Shown: piece by piece, positions 1 through 6,792 of the stretch
Layout: each line of letters starts with the position of its first letter
How positions within the stretch are numbered: the first letter of the stretch is position 1
Assembly: GCA_964609975.1 (NCBI GenBank)
Contig: CAZSTR010000034.1
Location: 1-17,393, forward strand
Length of the DNA stretch: 17,393 nt
From: UBA5905 sp964609975
Lineage (GTDB): Bacteria; Bacillota; Clostridia; Oscillospirales; Acutalibacteraceae
Reading direction: 5' to 3'
The notes under the pieces: model-generated
Told to the model about the DNA's origin: nothing
Databases searched by the model: none
The model's input: only the letters and a program-made list of their open reading frames with translations
Program-made: the position numbers and the translations under genes

Positions 1-601
1 AGGAATGGGGGCGCTCGATGCGGGTGCCGCTGATAACCGTCCCGTTTTGCAGCATATCCTCCAGATTCACCAGATCGCAGTTGTGCATATGCTGTGCGAA
101 ATAGTCCGCGTCATGGAAATGAATGAGTCCCGCCTCATGGGCGTCCACAATCTCCTTCGGCAGAAGAATGCGCCGGGTGATGTCCTTGCTCACCTCGCCG
201 GCCATATAGTCCCGCTGAACGCTGTTGACGGTGGGATTCTTGTTGGCGTTCTCCTGTTTCACCTCTTCGTTGTTGCACTCGATGAGGCTCAAAATCTGCT
301 TGTCGGTGGTGTTGGATTTACGCACCAACGCGCGGGTATACCGATAGGTGATATAGCAACGCGCCAGCCGGAAGGCGTGCAGCTCCATCAGATGGTTTTC
401 CACCTGGTCCTGGATCTCCTCCACGCTCAGCGCCCGCTTCATCTTTTCACAATATTCCTCGACCTGGCGCGCCACCCGTTCAATCTGCTCCAGCGACAGT
501 CGATCGGACTCCTCGACGCTATCGTTCGCCTTTTGAATAGCCGCTTCGATTTTTTGCCGGTCGAAGGTCATTTCCGAGCCGTCTCGTTTGATGATTTTCA
601 T
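1..601 (-). CDS. nrdD: Anaerobic ribonucleoside-triphosphate reductase NrdD, N-terminal part (runs off the left edge)
   Basis: This is the class III (oxygen-sensitive, glycyl-radical) ribonucleotide reductase, which reduces NTPs to dNTPs in the cytoplasm of anaerobes. About 200 residues are visible. Residues 1-90 form an ATP-cone allosteric domain that starts MKIIKRDGSEMTFDRQKIEA, with the typical spacing to the YITYRYTRA stretch. The catalytic domain then begins with NSVQRDYMAGEVSKDI, LIHFHDADYF and MHNCDLVNLEDML, all characteristic of NrdD. The glycyl-radical C-terminus and any nrdG activase lie beyond position 1. The ATG at 601-599 is chosen because an AGGAGG site (612-617) sits ten bases upstream and homologues begin here. 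Expression is probably controlled by NrdR through the two boxes at 735-803. The assignment is secure although the gene is incomplete. Confidence 0.95.
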   Translation of the reverse strand, partial: MKIIKRDGSEMTFDRQKIEAAIQKANDSVEESDRLSLEQIERVARQVEEYCEKMKRALSVEEIQDQVENHLMELHAFRLARCYITYRYTRALVRKSNTTDKQILSLIECNNEEVKQENANKNPTVNSVQRDYMAGEVSKDITRRILLPKEIVDAHEAGLIHFHDADYFAQHMHNCDLVNLEDMLQNGTVISGTRIERPHS

Positions 602-710
602 TGGGAAGCATCCTCCTGCGTAATTTTTCCACTTTTCCGCTTTTCGGCTTGTTTCCGCTTTTCCGCCTTTTTCGACAGTTTTCGCCAAGCCCTCGCGAAA
701 CATCGCTCCT

Positions 711-740
711 ATTGTAGCACAGCCATCCATGGATTGTCAA
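711..740 (-). promoter_or_regulatory. nrdD promoter (TTGACA - 18 bp - TACAAT)
   Basis: Read on the minus strand, a perfect -35 TTGACA (740-735) is followed after 18 bases by -10 TACAAT (716-711). Transcription would start near 704 and leave a leader of about 100 nt before the nrdD ATG. The -35 hexamer lies inside the proximal NrdR box, so a bound repressor would block RNA polymerase directly. Confidence 0.8.
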
Positions 741-750
741 TATATTGGAC
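735..750. promoter_or_regulatory. Proximal NrdR box
   Basis: The palindrome CAATATATTG (738-747) matches all ten positions of the NrdR-box core CwAtATaTwG (known consensus acaCwAtATaTwGtgt). The outer three bases on each side do not match. It overlaps the -35 hexamer of the nrdD promoter. Its centre is 42 bp, about four helical turns, from the centre of the distal box. This fits the paired, same-face arrangement known for NrdR operators. Confidence 0.75.
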
Positions 751-765
751 TGTATTTTCGAAAAT

Positions 766-803
766 ATTTTTCCCGACCACAATATATAGTGGTCGGGAAA
801 AAT
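766..803. promoter_or_regulatory. Distal NrdR box within a 38-bp near-perfect palindrome
   Basis: The centre, CACAATATATAGTG (778-791), matches the full ten-base NrdR core plus two of three flanking bases on each side. The symmetry runs much further: 766-784 pairs with 785-803 with one mismatch (781 against 788). The arms contain TTTTTCCCGACCAC and its complement. A run of A, not T, follows the stem on either strand, so it does not look like a terminator. It lies upstream of the nrdD promoter and downstream of pcrA. Confidence 0.8.
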
Positions 804-826
804 GAAGCTCTATTCAGATTTCCTGC

Positions 827-847
827 AAAAAGCCGTCCAAAGGCCGG
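827..847 (-). terminator. Weak candidate terminator downstream of pcrA
   Basis: On the minus strand, CCGGCC (847-842), loop TTT, and GGACGG (838-833) form a six-pair stem with one mismatch, followed by CTTTTTG. It lies about 75 bases after the pcrA stop and before the nrdD operators. The stem is short and imperfect, so termination may be partial. Confidence 0.4.
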
Positions 848-922
848 TATCATGCGGGTTTCTTCGCTTTTTCGCGCCGGAGAAAACAGCGATTTTTCGA
901 CAGGCTCTTGTGCTTTTCTCGC

Positions 923-3376
923 TCAAGCCCTGCGCTCCAGCTTCGCATAGTTCGCCATCAGCTTTTTCTGCCCCGCCCGGTCGAACTCAATCATCAGCAA
1001 CCGGTCGCCGGCCATGGGGGTGATCTGCAGGATTGTGCCATCCCCGAAGCTGGCGTGGCGTACCAAATCCCCCACCTGCCAATCGATAGCGGCCGACGCC
1101 GCCGGCTGGCCGCCGGCCACGGTGATGCGGGTGCCGCCGGTTTTTTCCTGAGGCTTGACAGCAGTGCGGAAGGCCGGGTCGCTGTGAGCAGCGCCGCGGC
1201 CGCCCTCACGCCGTTCCCCGCCGGAGAAGCGTCCCCCGCCGAAGCCGCCGAATTCTGCGACGCACCGACAGCGATTTTCCTCCTCGGTCACCTCCGGTGG
1301 AATTTCCTGCAAAAAGCGGGAGGGCTGGTTTCGGTTGGTCTGGCCATACAGCATGCGCTCCCGCGCGCGGGTGATATACAGTTCCTCTCTGGCGCGGGTG
1401 ATCGCCACATAGCACAGCCGGCGATCCTCCTCCAGCTCCACCGGGTCAAACATCGTCTGATAGCCAGGAAAAATCCCATCTTCGAAGCCGGGCAAGAACA
1501 CCACCGGGAACTCCAACCCCTTCGCCGCGTGCATGGTCATCAGCACCGCCGCATCCGCGTCCGCGTCGAAGTTATCGATGTCGGTCATAAGAGCCTGCTC
1601 CTCCAAAAAGCCGGACAGCTCCGGCAGGTCGTCGCCGCAATCCCGCTCATAGCGCCGAATGGTGGAGGAAAGTTCCTCCAAATTCTCCACGCGTCCCGCC
1701 TCCGCGTCCCCCGCCGCCTTCCACATGGCCAAATAGCCGGTAATTTCCAGCATAGTGGTATACAACCAATGCAAAGAATTCTCCGGGTCCTCCGCCATAC
1801 GGCGCAGGCTCTCCATTGTCTCGACAAACGGGGCAATTTTCGCCGCCGCCCGCGACAGAGCCGGAAATTCCCCTGCTCGCGATAAAACAGCATACAGCGG
1901 CTCGCCCAGCCCGGCGGCGATAGCGGCGGCCACCTCGACGGTGGTGTCGCCGATGCCCCGCTTCGGCTGGTTGATGATGCGGCGCAGGCTCACCTCATCC
2001 TCCGGGTTGTTGATCACCCGCAGATAGGCCATCGCATCCCGCACCTCCTGAGTGTCGTTGAACCGATGGCCGCCGACCACCCGATAGGGCACACCGCTGC
2101 GCACCAGCGCCTGCTCCACGGCGTTGGACTGGGCGTTGGCGCGATACAGCACCGCATATTCGGAAAAGCGGCGGCCGCCGGCCACCCCGGACAAAATCGT
2201 GTCCGCGATGAATCGACCCTCCTCCTCGGCATTGTCCACCGTCACCAGCCGCACCGGGTCTCCGGCGCCGTTGTCTGTCCAGAGGGTCTTTCCCTTTCGT
2301 CCCTTGTTACAGGAAATCACTCCGTTGGCCGCCGCAAGAATTCGCTGAGTAGATCGATAGTTCTGCTCCAGACGAATCACCCGACAGCCGGAAAATTCGT
2401 CCTCGAAGCCGAGGATGTTTTCGATGGTGGCGCCGCGGAATTTGTATATGCTCTGGTCGTCATCCCCCACCACGCAGAGGTTGCCGCTTTTTGCCGCCAG
2501 CATACTCACCAGCTTATACTGGGCGTGGTTGGTGTCTTGATATTCGTCCACCATCAAATAGCGAAACCGATTCTGATAGCGCTCCAGCACATCCAGTCGG
2601 GAGCGAAATAGCTCCACCGTGCGGCACAGCAGATCGTCGAAATCCATGGCGTCAGCGTCTCGCAGTTTACGCTGATACAGCCGATAAGCCTTCGCCGCCA
2701 GCCGCAGACGCAAATCCCCCCCGTTTTCATGGGCGGCGGCATATTCCTCCGGGTCCACCAGTTCGTCCTTCGCCCGGCTAATTTCGCCGAGAATCGCTTT
2801 GTGCCCCATGGTTTTTTCGTCGATGTCCAGCTCCTTCATACAGCTTTTCATCAGCCGGCGGCTGTCATCGGTGTCATAAATCGTGAAATGGCGGGAATAG
2901 CCCAGCGCCTCTCCCTCCCGCCGCAGCAAGCGGGCGCAGAAGGAATGAAAGGTACTGGCGCACACCTCCTCGCCCTCCTCGCCCAGCATCCGGCAAAGCC
3001 GCTCCTTCAGATCGCCGGCCGCCTTGTTGGTGAAGGTGATGGCCAAAATTTTCCAGGCAGGGCATGGCTCCACAGCCATCAAATCGCACAGCGCCCCATC
3101 CGGCTGGCACAGTCCGGCAGCGCAATCCCGCAGGCTCTGCTCCTGCTCCGCCGAAAGGAATGGGGGCATCTCCTCGCTGGCATACGCCCGGCCGAAGCGA
3201 ATCAAATTGGCGATGCGGTTGACGAGAACGGTGGTCTTTCCGCTTCCGGCGCCTGCCAAAATCAGCAACGGCCCTTCAGCATGGAACACCGCCTGCCGCT
3301 GAGGCTCATTCATCCGCGAAAACTGTCGATTCAGGATATCGCGGCGCAAAGAGACAAATTCATTGGGGGTCAGCAT
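923..3376 (-). CDS. pcrA: ATP-dependent DNA helicase PcrA/UvrD (superfamily 1A)
   Basis: This 3'-5' DNA helicase acts in nucleotide excision repair, removal of RecA filaments and transcription-coupled repair. The 817-residue product carries the full SF1A motif set: Walker A GAGSGKTT (42-49), motif Ia ITFTNKAA (113-120), motif II DEYQDTN (277-283), motif III VVGDDDQSIYKFRGA (302-316), motif IV EQNYRS (337-342), motif V MHAAKGLEFPVVFLPG (615-630) and motif VI YVAITRAREEL (656-666). A Gly/Arg/Glu-rich linker (about 700-755) leads to a Tudor-like C-terminal domain (about 765-817, WQVGDLVRHASFGDGTI), the region that contacts RNA polymerase in PcrA. About 45 extra residues lie between motifs I and Ia. 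The ATG at 3376 has a GGGAGG site 11 bases upstream; M22 (MNEPQRQAV) is an alternative start. A terminator lies just upstream, so the source of its promoter is unclear. Confidence 0.95.
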   Translation of the reverse strand: MLTPNEFVSLRRDILNRQFSRMNEPQRQAVFHAEGPLLILAGAGSGKTTVLVNRIANLIRFGRAYASEEMPPFLSAEQEQSLRDCAAGLCQPDGALCDLMAVEPCPAWKILAITFTNKAAGDLKERLCRMLGEEGEEVCASTFHSFCARLLRREGEALGYSRHFTIYDTDDSRRLMKSCMKELDIDEKTMGHKAILGEISRAKDELVDPEEYAAAHENGGDLRLRLAAKAYRLYQRKLRDADAMDFDDLLCRTVELFRSRLDVLERYQNRFRYLMVDEYQDTNHAQYKLVSMLAAKSGNLCVVGDDDQSIYKFRGATIENILGFEDEFSGCRVIRLEQNYRSTQRILAAANGVISCNKGRKGKTLWTDNGAGDPVRLVTVDNAEEEGRFIADTILSGVAGGRRFSEYAVLYRANAQSNAVEQALVRSGVPYRVVGGHRFNDTQEVRDAMAYLRVINNPEDEVSLRRIINQPKRGIGDTTVEVAAAIAAGLGEPLYAVLSRAGEFPALSRAAAKIAPFVETMESLRRMAEDPENSLHWLYTTMLEITGYLAMWKAAGDAEAGRVENLEELSSTIRRYERDCGDDLPELSGFLEEQALMTDIDNFDADADAAVLMTMHAAKGLEFPVVFLPGFEDGIFPGYQTMFDPVELEEDRRLCYVAITRAREELYITRARERMLYGQTNRNQPSRFLQEIPPEVTEEENRCRCVAEFGGFGGGRFSGGERREGGRGAAHSDPAFRTAVKPQEKTGGTRITVAGGQPAASAAIDWQVGDLVRHASFGDGTILQITPMAGDRLLMIEFDRAGQKKLMANYAKLERRA

Positions 3377-3412
3377 ATCCGTTTCATCCTCCCTGTCGTT
3401 TTTCTCCGGGCG

Positions 3413-3442
3413 AAAAAAGGCCGGGCGTTGCGCCCGGCCTTT
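3413..3442 (-). terminator. Intrinsic terminator after the decarboxylase beta gene
   Basis: On the minus strand a perfect 12-bp stem, AAAGGCCGGGCG (3442-3431) with CGCCCGGCCTTT (3427-3416), closes a three-base loop and runs into six T residues followed by CG. It is 13 bases past the beta-subunit stop codon and ends about 37 bases before the pcrA start. It is the strongest terminator in the window. Confidence 0.9.
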
Positions 3443-3455
3443 CGCCAGCTTTTCT

Positions 3456-4892
3456 TTATCCGAACAGCGTCAACAGCACACCGGCCGCCACCGCCGAGCC
3501 AATCACGCCGGCCACATTGGGGCCCATGGCGTGCATCAGCAGGAAGTTTCCGGGGTTCTCCTCCTGTCCCACCTTCTGGGACACACGGGCGGCCATCGGC
3601 ACCGCCGACACACCGGCCGAGCCGATGAGGGGGTTCACCTTTCCGCCGGTGAGATAATACATCAGCTTGCCCAACAGCACACCGCCGGCCGTGCCCATGG
3701 AGAAGGCAATCAGGCCCAGGCAGATGATGAGGATAGTGGTGGGTTTCAGGAAACTGTTGGCATTGGCGGTCGCCCCCACCGTCACGCCCAGACAGATAGT
3801 GATGATGTTCATCAGCTCATTCTGAGCGGTCTTGCTGATTCGATCCACAACGCCGCTTTCCCGCATAAGGTTACCCAGCATCAGCATACCAATCAAAGGC
3901 GCGGCCGAGGGCAACAGAAGCACACAAATCACCGTCACCATAATCGGGAACAGGATTTTTTCGGTTTTGGACACCGTGCGCAGCTGGGTCATCACCACGC
4001 TACGCTCCTTCTTGGTCGTAAGCGCTTTCATAATCGGCGGCTGGATGATAGGCACCAGCGCCATATAGGAATACGCCGCAATCGCGATGGCGCCCAACAG
4101 CTCCGGCGCCAGCTTCGAGGTCAAATAAATCGCCGTAGGGCCGTCCGCACCGCCGATGATGGCGATGGAGGCCGCCTGCGCCTGGGTGAAATCAATGCCC
4201 CAGGAGCCGGCCATCGGCAACAGGTTGAGGCACCGGGCGCCGAAATAGGTCACGAAAATGCCCATCTGCGCCGCCGCGCCCAGTAAAAAGCTCTTGGGAT
4301 TGGACAGCAACGGGCCGAAATCGGTCATCGCACCGATGCCGAGGAAAATCAGCGGCGGATAAATGCCAAATTTCACGCCCTGATACAGATACCACAACAG
4401 GCCCCCCTGCTCAAAATGCTCCCACCTGGGAATCGTCACGGTGATCGAGCCGTCCGAGGCCACCGAAGCCTTATAGATGCGGTCGCTGACATTCACGACC
4501 TTCACCGTCTGGCCGGAGGCGGTGGTATAATCCTGCAAATTCAGCGCCGAAGCATATTCGGCTTTGAAGGTTTGCTCCTGTTCATAGACGGGATAGACCT
4601 GTTCATAGGTGCCGTCCACATATTGCACCAGCTCCTCAGCGGTGAAATCCACCAGCGAGTTGCGCTGGGGGTCCATAACCCCGCCCAGCGGCAGGTTCAC
4701 CAACAGCATACCGAAGGCAATCGGCAACAAAAGCAGAGGCTCAAACTGCTTCTTAATCGCCAGATACAACAACACGCAGGCAATGCCAATCATGATGAGG
4801 TTTTTCCAGCCGCCGTTTTCGAAATTCATCAAGCGAGCCAGGCCTGAGCCTTCCCACAAATCCACAATCGCTCCCAAAAACTGTTGCCACAT
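3456..4892 (-). CDS. Sodium ion-translocating decarboxylase, beta subunit (OadB/GcdB/MmdB family)
   Basis: This integral membrane subunit uses the free energy of decarboxylating a carboxybiotin-bound carrier to pump Na+ out of the cell. The 478-residue product has family landmarks: QGVKFGIYPPLIFLGIGAMT (171-190) running into DFGPLLSNPKSFLLGAAAQ, the ion-path motif IIGGADGPTAIYL (245-257), SYMALVPIIQPPIMKAL (275-291), GNLMRESGVVDRI (340-352), and a C-terminus with HAMGPNVAGVIGSAVAAG. At least nine membrane segments are apparent. Residues 72-158 are a hydrophilic insertion not found in the shortest family members. The ATG at 4892 lies four bases after the gamma stop and is preceded by GGGGG; the longer frame back to 4931 would overlap the gamma gene and is not preferred. 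The substrate cannot be read from this subunit: oxaloacetate, glutaconyl-CoA and methylmalonyl-CoA are all possible. Confidence 0.92.
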   Translation of the reverse strand: MWQQFLGAIVDLWEGSGLARLMNFENGGWKNLIMIGIACVLLYLAIKKQFEPLLLLPIAFGMLLVNLPLGGVMDPQRNSLVDFTAEELVQYVDGTYEQVYPVYEQEQTFKAEYASALNLQDYTTASGQTVKVVNVSDRIYKASVASDGSITVTIPRWEHFEQGGLLWYLYQGVKFGIYPPLIFLGIGAMTDFGPLLSNPKSFLLGAAAQMGIFVTYFGARCLNLLPMAGSWGIDFTQAQAASIAIIGGADGPTAIYLTSKLAPELLGAIAIAAYSYMALVPIIQPPIMKALTTKKERSVVMTQLRTVSKTEKILFPIMVTVICVLLLPSAAPLIGMLMLGNLMRESGVVDRISKTAQNELMNIITICLGVTVGATANANSFLKPTTILIICLGLIAFSMGTAGGVLLGKLMYYLTGGKVNPLIGSAGVSAVPMAARVSQKVGQEENPGNFLLMHAMGPNVAGVIGSAVAAGVLLTLFG

Positions 4893-4896
4893 AGCG

Positions 4897-5265
4897 TCAT
4901 TCCCCCTTTTTTCGAATGGCGGACACCGCATACTGGATGCCGGCCGGCGCCACCGCGGCCACCGCCGCAGAAATCACCGCCACCGTTTCCGGGGCAATTC
5001 CGTTTTGCACCGCCGGAGCCGTGGTCACCGGCTGGGTGTTGCCGACAACCGCAGGGGCGGCAACCGCGGCCATCGGAGCGGTTTTTTCGACATTTTTTGC
5101 GGCTTCCGCTTTTTCGCCGAGTCGGGACATGATTTCGCCGAATAGACGAAACACGCCGGTGAGCAACAGCAGCACCGCAAACACAACCACGAGTCCAATC
5201 AGGATGGTCAGCCCGGCATCGCTCAAAATCGCGCCGGCCGAAACCTCCTCTGCCAAGAACAGCAT
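4897..5265 (-). CDS. OadG-like small membrane subunit (gamma/delta) of a sodium-pump decarboxylase
   Basis: This 122-residue protein precedes the beta gene and resembles the small anchoring subunit that holds the decarboxylase complex together at the membrane. It has one transmembrane helix (about 19-37, TILIGLVVVFAVLLLLTGV), a charged cytosolic stretch (GEIMSRLGEKAEAAK), an Ala/Pro/Val-rich linker (about 60-88) and a C-terminal helix ETVAVISAAVAAVAP (93-107) typical of the delta-type subunit. No biotin motif (MKM context) is present. The start at 5265 is set by a perfect AAGGAGG nine bases upstream; an in-frame ATG at 5301 lacks this support. Four bases separate it from the beta gene, so the two are cotranscribed and probably translationally coupled. 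The family is likely; short low-complexity proteins are hard to place exactly. Confidence 0.82.
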   Translation of the reverse strand: MLFLAEEVSAGAILSDAGLTILIGLVVVFAVLLLLTGVFRLFGEIMSRLGEKAEAAKNVEKTAPMAAVAAPAVVGNTQPVTTAPAVQNGIAPETVAVISAAVAAVAPAGIQYAVSAIRKKGE

Positions 5266-5343
5266 AGACCAATTCCTCCTTCTGGAACATTTCCTGTTCA
5301 CCGGGCGAAAAAACCATCCTCGCCCATTCTAAAGTATATCGTT

Positions 5344-5372
5344 ATTATAGCGCGAACGGCGACAAAAAGCAA
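5344..5372 (-). promoter_or_regulatory. Probable promoter of the decarboxylase gamma-beta operon
   Basis: A consensus -10 TATAAT (minus strand, 5349-5344) sits about 80 bases before the gamma start, with a weak -35 TTGCTT 17 bases upstream (5372-5367). The gap between this operon and the S41 gene (5266-5553) otherwise holds the S41 terminator and AT-rich sequence in which I see no gene. Confidence 0.5.
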
Positions 5373-5502
5373 CCCACTTTTTCGATTCTTTGGCATTTTT
5401 TTGCACCGTTCCCCCGAAGGAACACCGCTTTCTCAAAAGAAGCCCCCTCGCCGCAAAAAATAGCCGCCCTCCAACAACACTCAAGGCTGTCTACTCAAGC
5501 AG

Positions 5503-5537
5503 AAAAAACCGGCGTCTGTGGGGAAAACAGACGCCGG
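5503..5537 (-). terminator. Terminator of the ftsEX-M23-S41 operon
   Basis: On the minus strand, CCGGCGTCTGT (5537-5527), a seven-base loop and ACAGACGCCGG (5519-5509) form a perfect 11-bp stem followed by TTTTTTCT. It lies 17 bases past the S41 stop codon and marks the end of the operon. Confidence 0.9.
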
Positions 5538-5553
5538 GCTTACCAACGAAAAA

Positions 5554-6774
5554 TCAACCGGCTACTTTCGTGGTGTTGGCCTTATTGGTGAGTACCGAAG
5601 AACCGAACTGGGATAGAGCCGTTTGCACCTGGGCATCCTCCGCCGGGGTCAGCAAGCGGGCGACAGCACTCTGCTCCGCTCCAAGCCCTGCTTCCACATC
5701 CGGCTCAATCCCGACTCCTTCCCAGGAGCCGCCCTTGATCCGGCCATATTCGCCCACCGTCAGTCGGATAGCCGAATTGTCCGATTCCAGCATGAAATAA
5801 CCCTGGAATTTCGCCTTCCCGGCAGAGGTTTCTCCAACCACCGTGGTAAGGCTGAATTCCTGCAGAACGCCGGCGAAAAACTCCGATTCTCCCGCGGTAG
5901 TGCCGTTGATGAGTGTTACCGTGGAAAGAGAAAGCTGGTTGTTCGAGTTGGAGGAAACGGTCGTGACAGCTCCCTCGGGATCCTTTTCCACCGCATACTG
6001 TCCAAGGGGCATCAGATAGGTAAGAATTTCCTTTACCGACTCACGCAAACCGCCCACATTGTCCCGCAAATCGAAGACAATGCCAGTGGCGCCGCTTTCC
6101 ACGAGGGAGGAAACCGCCGAGCGGAACTGCTCCGGCGTGTTTTCGTAAAAGGCGGTGATGCGCACATAGCCCACGCCGTCGATGGTTTGGGTCTGCACGC
6201 TGCGCACCGTATGCTCATAGGCCGACAGCTCAAAGGCCAACGCCGCGCCGTTGCGCTCCACACTGAGCATCACCTTCTCCGCCACATCCAGACGGCTCTG
6301 AATTTCCGCCTCTCGCCGGCCGGTCATATCTTCGCCGTCCAGCGCCTTGAGCACATCGCCCACCTTCACGCCGCCCTTGTCAGCGGCCGAACCCGCGTCC
6401 ACGCGCCAGACCACCAGCCGGCCGTCGCCGTCGGCGCAAACGCCCACGCCCACATCGTTGATCCGGCCGGACAGACGAAGCTGCTCCTTGGCATAGCCGG
6501 TGGTGGAGAAATAGTCGGCATAGCTGTCGCCGAGCCCCTCCACATAGCCCTTCGTGATTCCCTGGCGCAGAGCCTCCTCGTCCAGCTCGGCATAATATTC
6601 CCGCACCTTTTTGTCCACATCGTTGATATGGGTGTACATCGCCTGGCGCTGGGAAACATCCTGCACCTGATGATTGAAATAGCGAATCGCCACCAGCATG
6701 GTGATGGATATGGTCATCGCAACCGCCAGCACAATCAGCGTCACCGCTGTGCTCACTGTGATTTTTCTTTTCAT
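5554..6774 (-). CDS. S41 (C-terminal processing) peptidase-like protein with a PDZ domain; catalytic Ser position is Gly
   Basis: The protein is 406 residues with an N-terminal membrane anchor (about 9-31), a helical segment with the S41-typical DEEALRQGITKGYVEGLGDS (65-84), a PDZ domain (about 100-175, GVGVCADGDGRLVV through VGDVLKALDGEDM) and an S41 core with FDLRDNVGGL (234-243). Lys320 (SAGK) and Gln324 match the Lys and Gln of the Ser-Lys-Gln site, and the C-terminal GVGIEPDV is kept. Where active enzymes have SASASE with the second Ser as nucleophile, this protein has TAGESE (293-298): Gly295 sits exactly 25 residues before the Lys, as the nucleophile does in E. coli Prc. It may therefore be inactive, or use Ser297. 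The ATG at 6774 has GGAGAG six bases upstream; a GTG at 6780 is an alternative. The gene follows the M23 gene by 18 bp. The place beside ftsEX matches ctpB in Bacillus subtilis. Confidence 0.88.
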   Translation of the reverse strand: MKRKITVSTAVTLIVLAVAMTISITMLVAIRYFNHQVQDVSQRQAMYTHINDVDKKVREYYAELDEEALRQGITKGYVEGLGDSYADYFSTTGYAKEQLRLSGRINDVGVGVCADGDGRLVVWRVDAGSAADKGGVKVGDVLKALDGEDMTGRREAEIQSRLDVAEKVMLSVERNGAALAFELSAYEHTVRSVQTQTIDGVGYVRITAFYENTPEQFRSAVSSLVESGATGIVFDLRDNVGGLRESVKEILTYLMPLGQYAVEKDPEGAVTTVSSNSNNQLSLSTVTLINGTTAGESEFFAGVLQEFSLTTVVGETSAGKAKFQGYFMLESDNSAIRLTVGEYGRIKGGSWEGVGIEPDVEAGLGAEQSAVARLLTPAEDAQVQTALSQFGSSVLTNKANTTKVAG

Positions 6775-6792
6775 AGCCACTCTCCGTCTCTG

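Noticed and set aside
766..803. Reading the 38-bp palindrome as a transcription terminator
   Set aside because: The stem is followed by A residues on both strands, and its centre is an exact NrdR-box core beside an nrd promoter.
5..805. Plus-strand open frame covering nrdD and its promoter
   Set aside because: It runs through the NrdR boxes and promoter and is antisense to clear NrdD sequence. The real gene is on minus and runs off the left edge.
908..1885. Plus-strand open frame of 325 codons opposite pcrA
   Set aside because: Antisense shadow of conserved helicase motifs, with no ribosome site or recognisable protein feature. Similar shadows at 2066-2611, 2729-3628 and 3363-4286 were rejected for the same reason.
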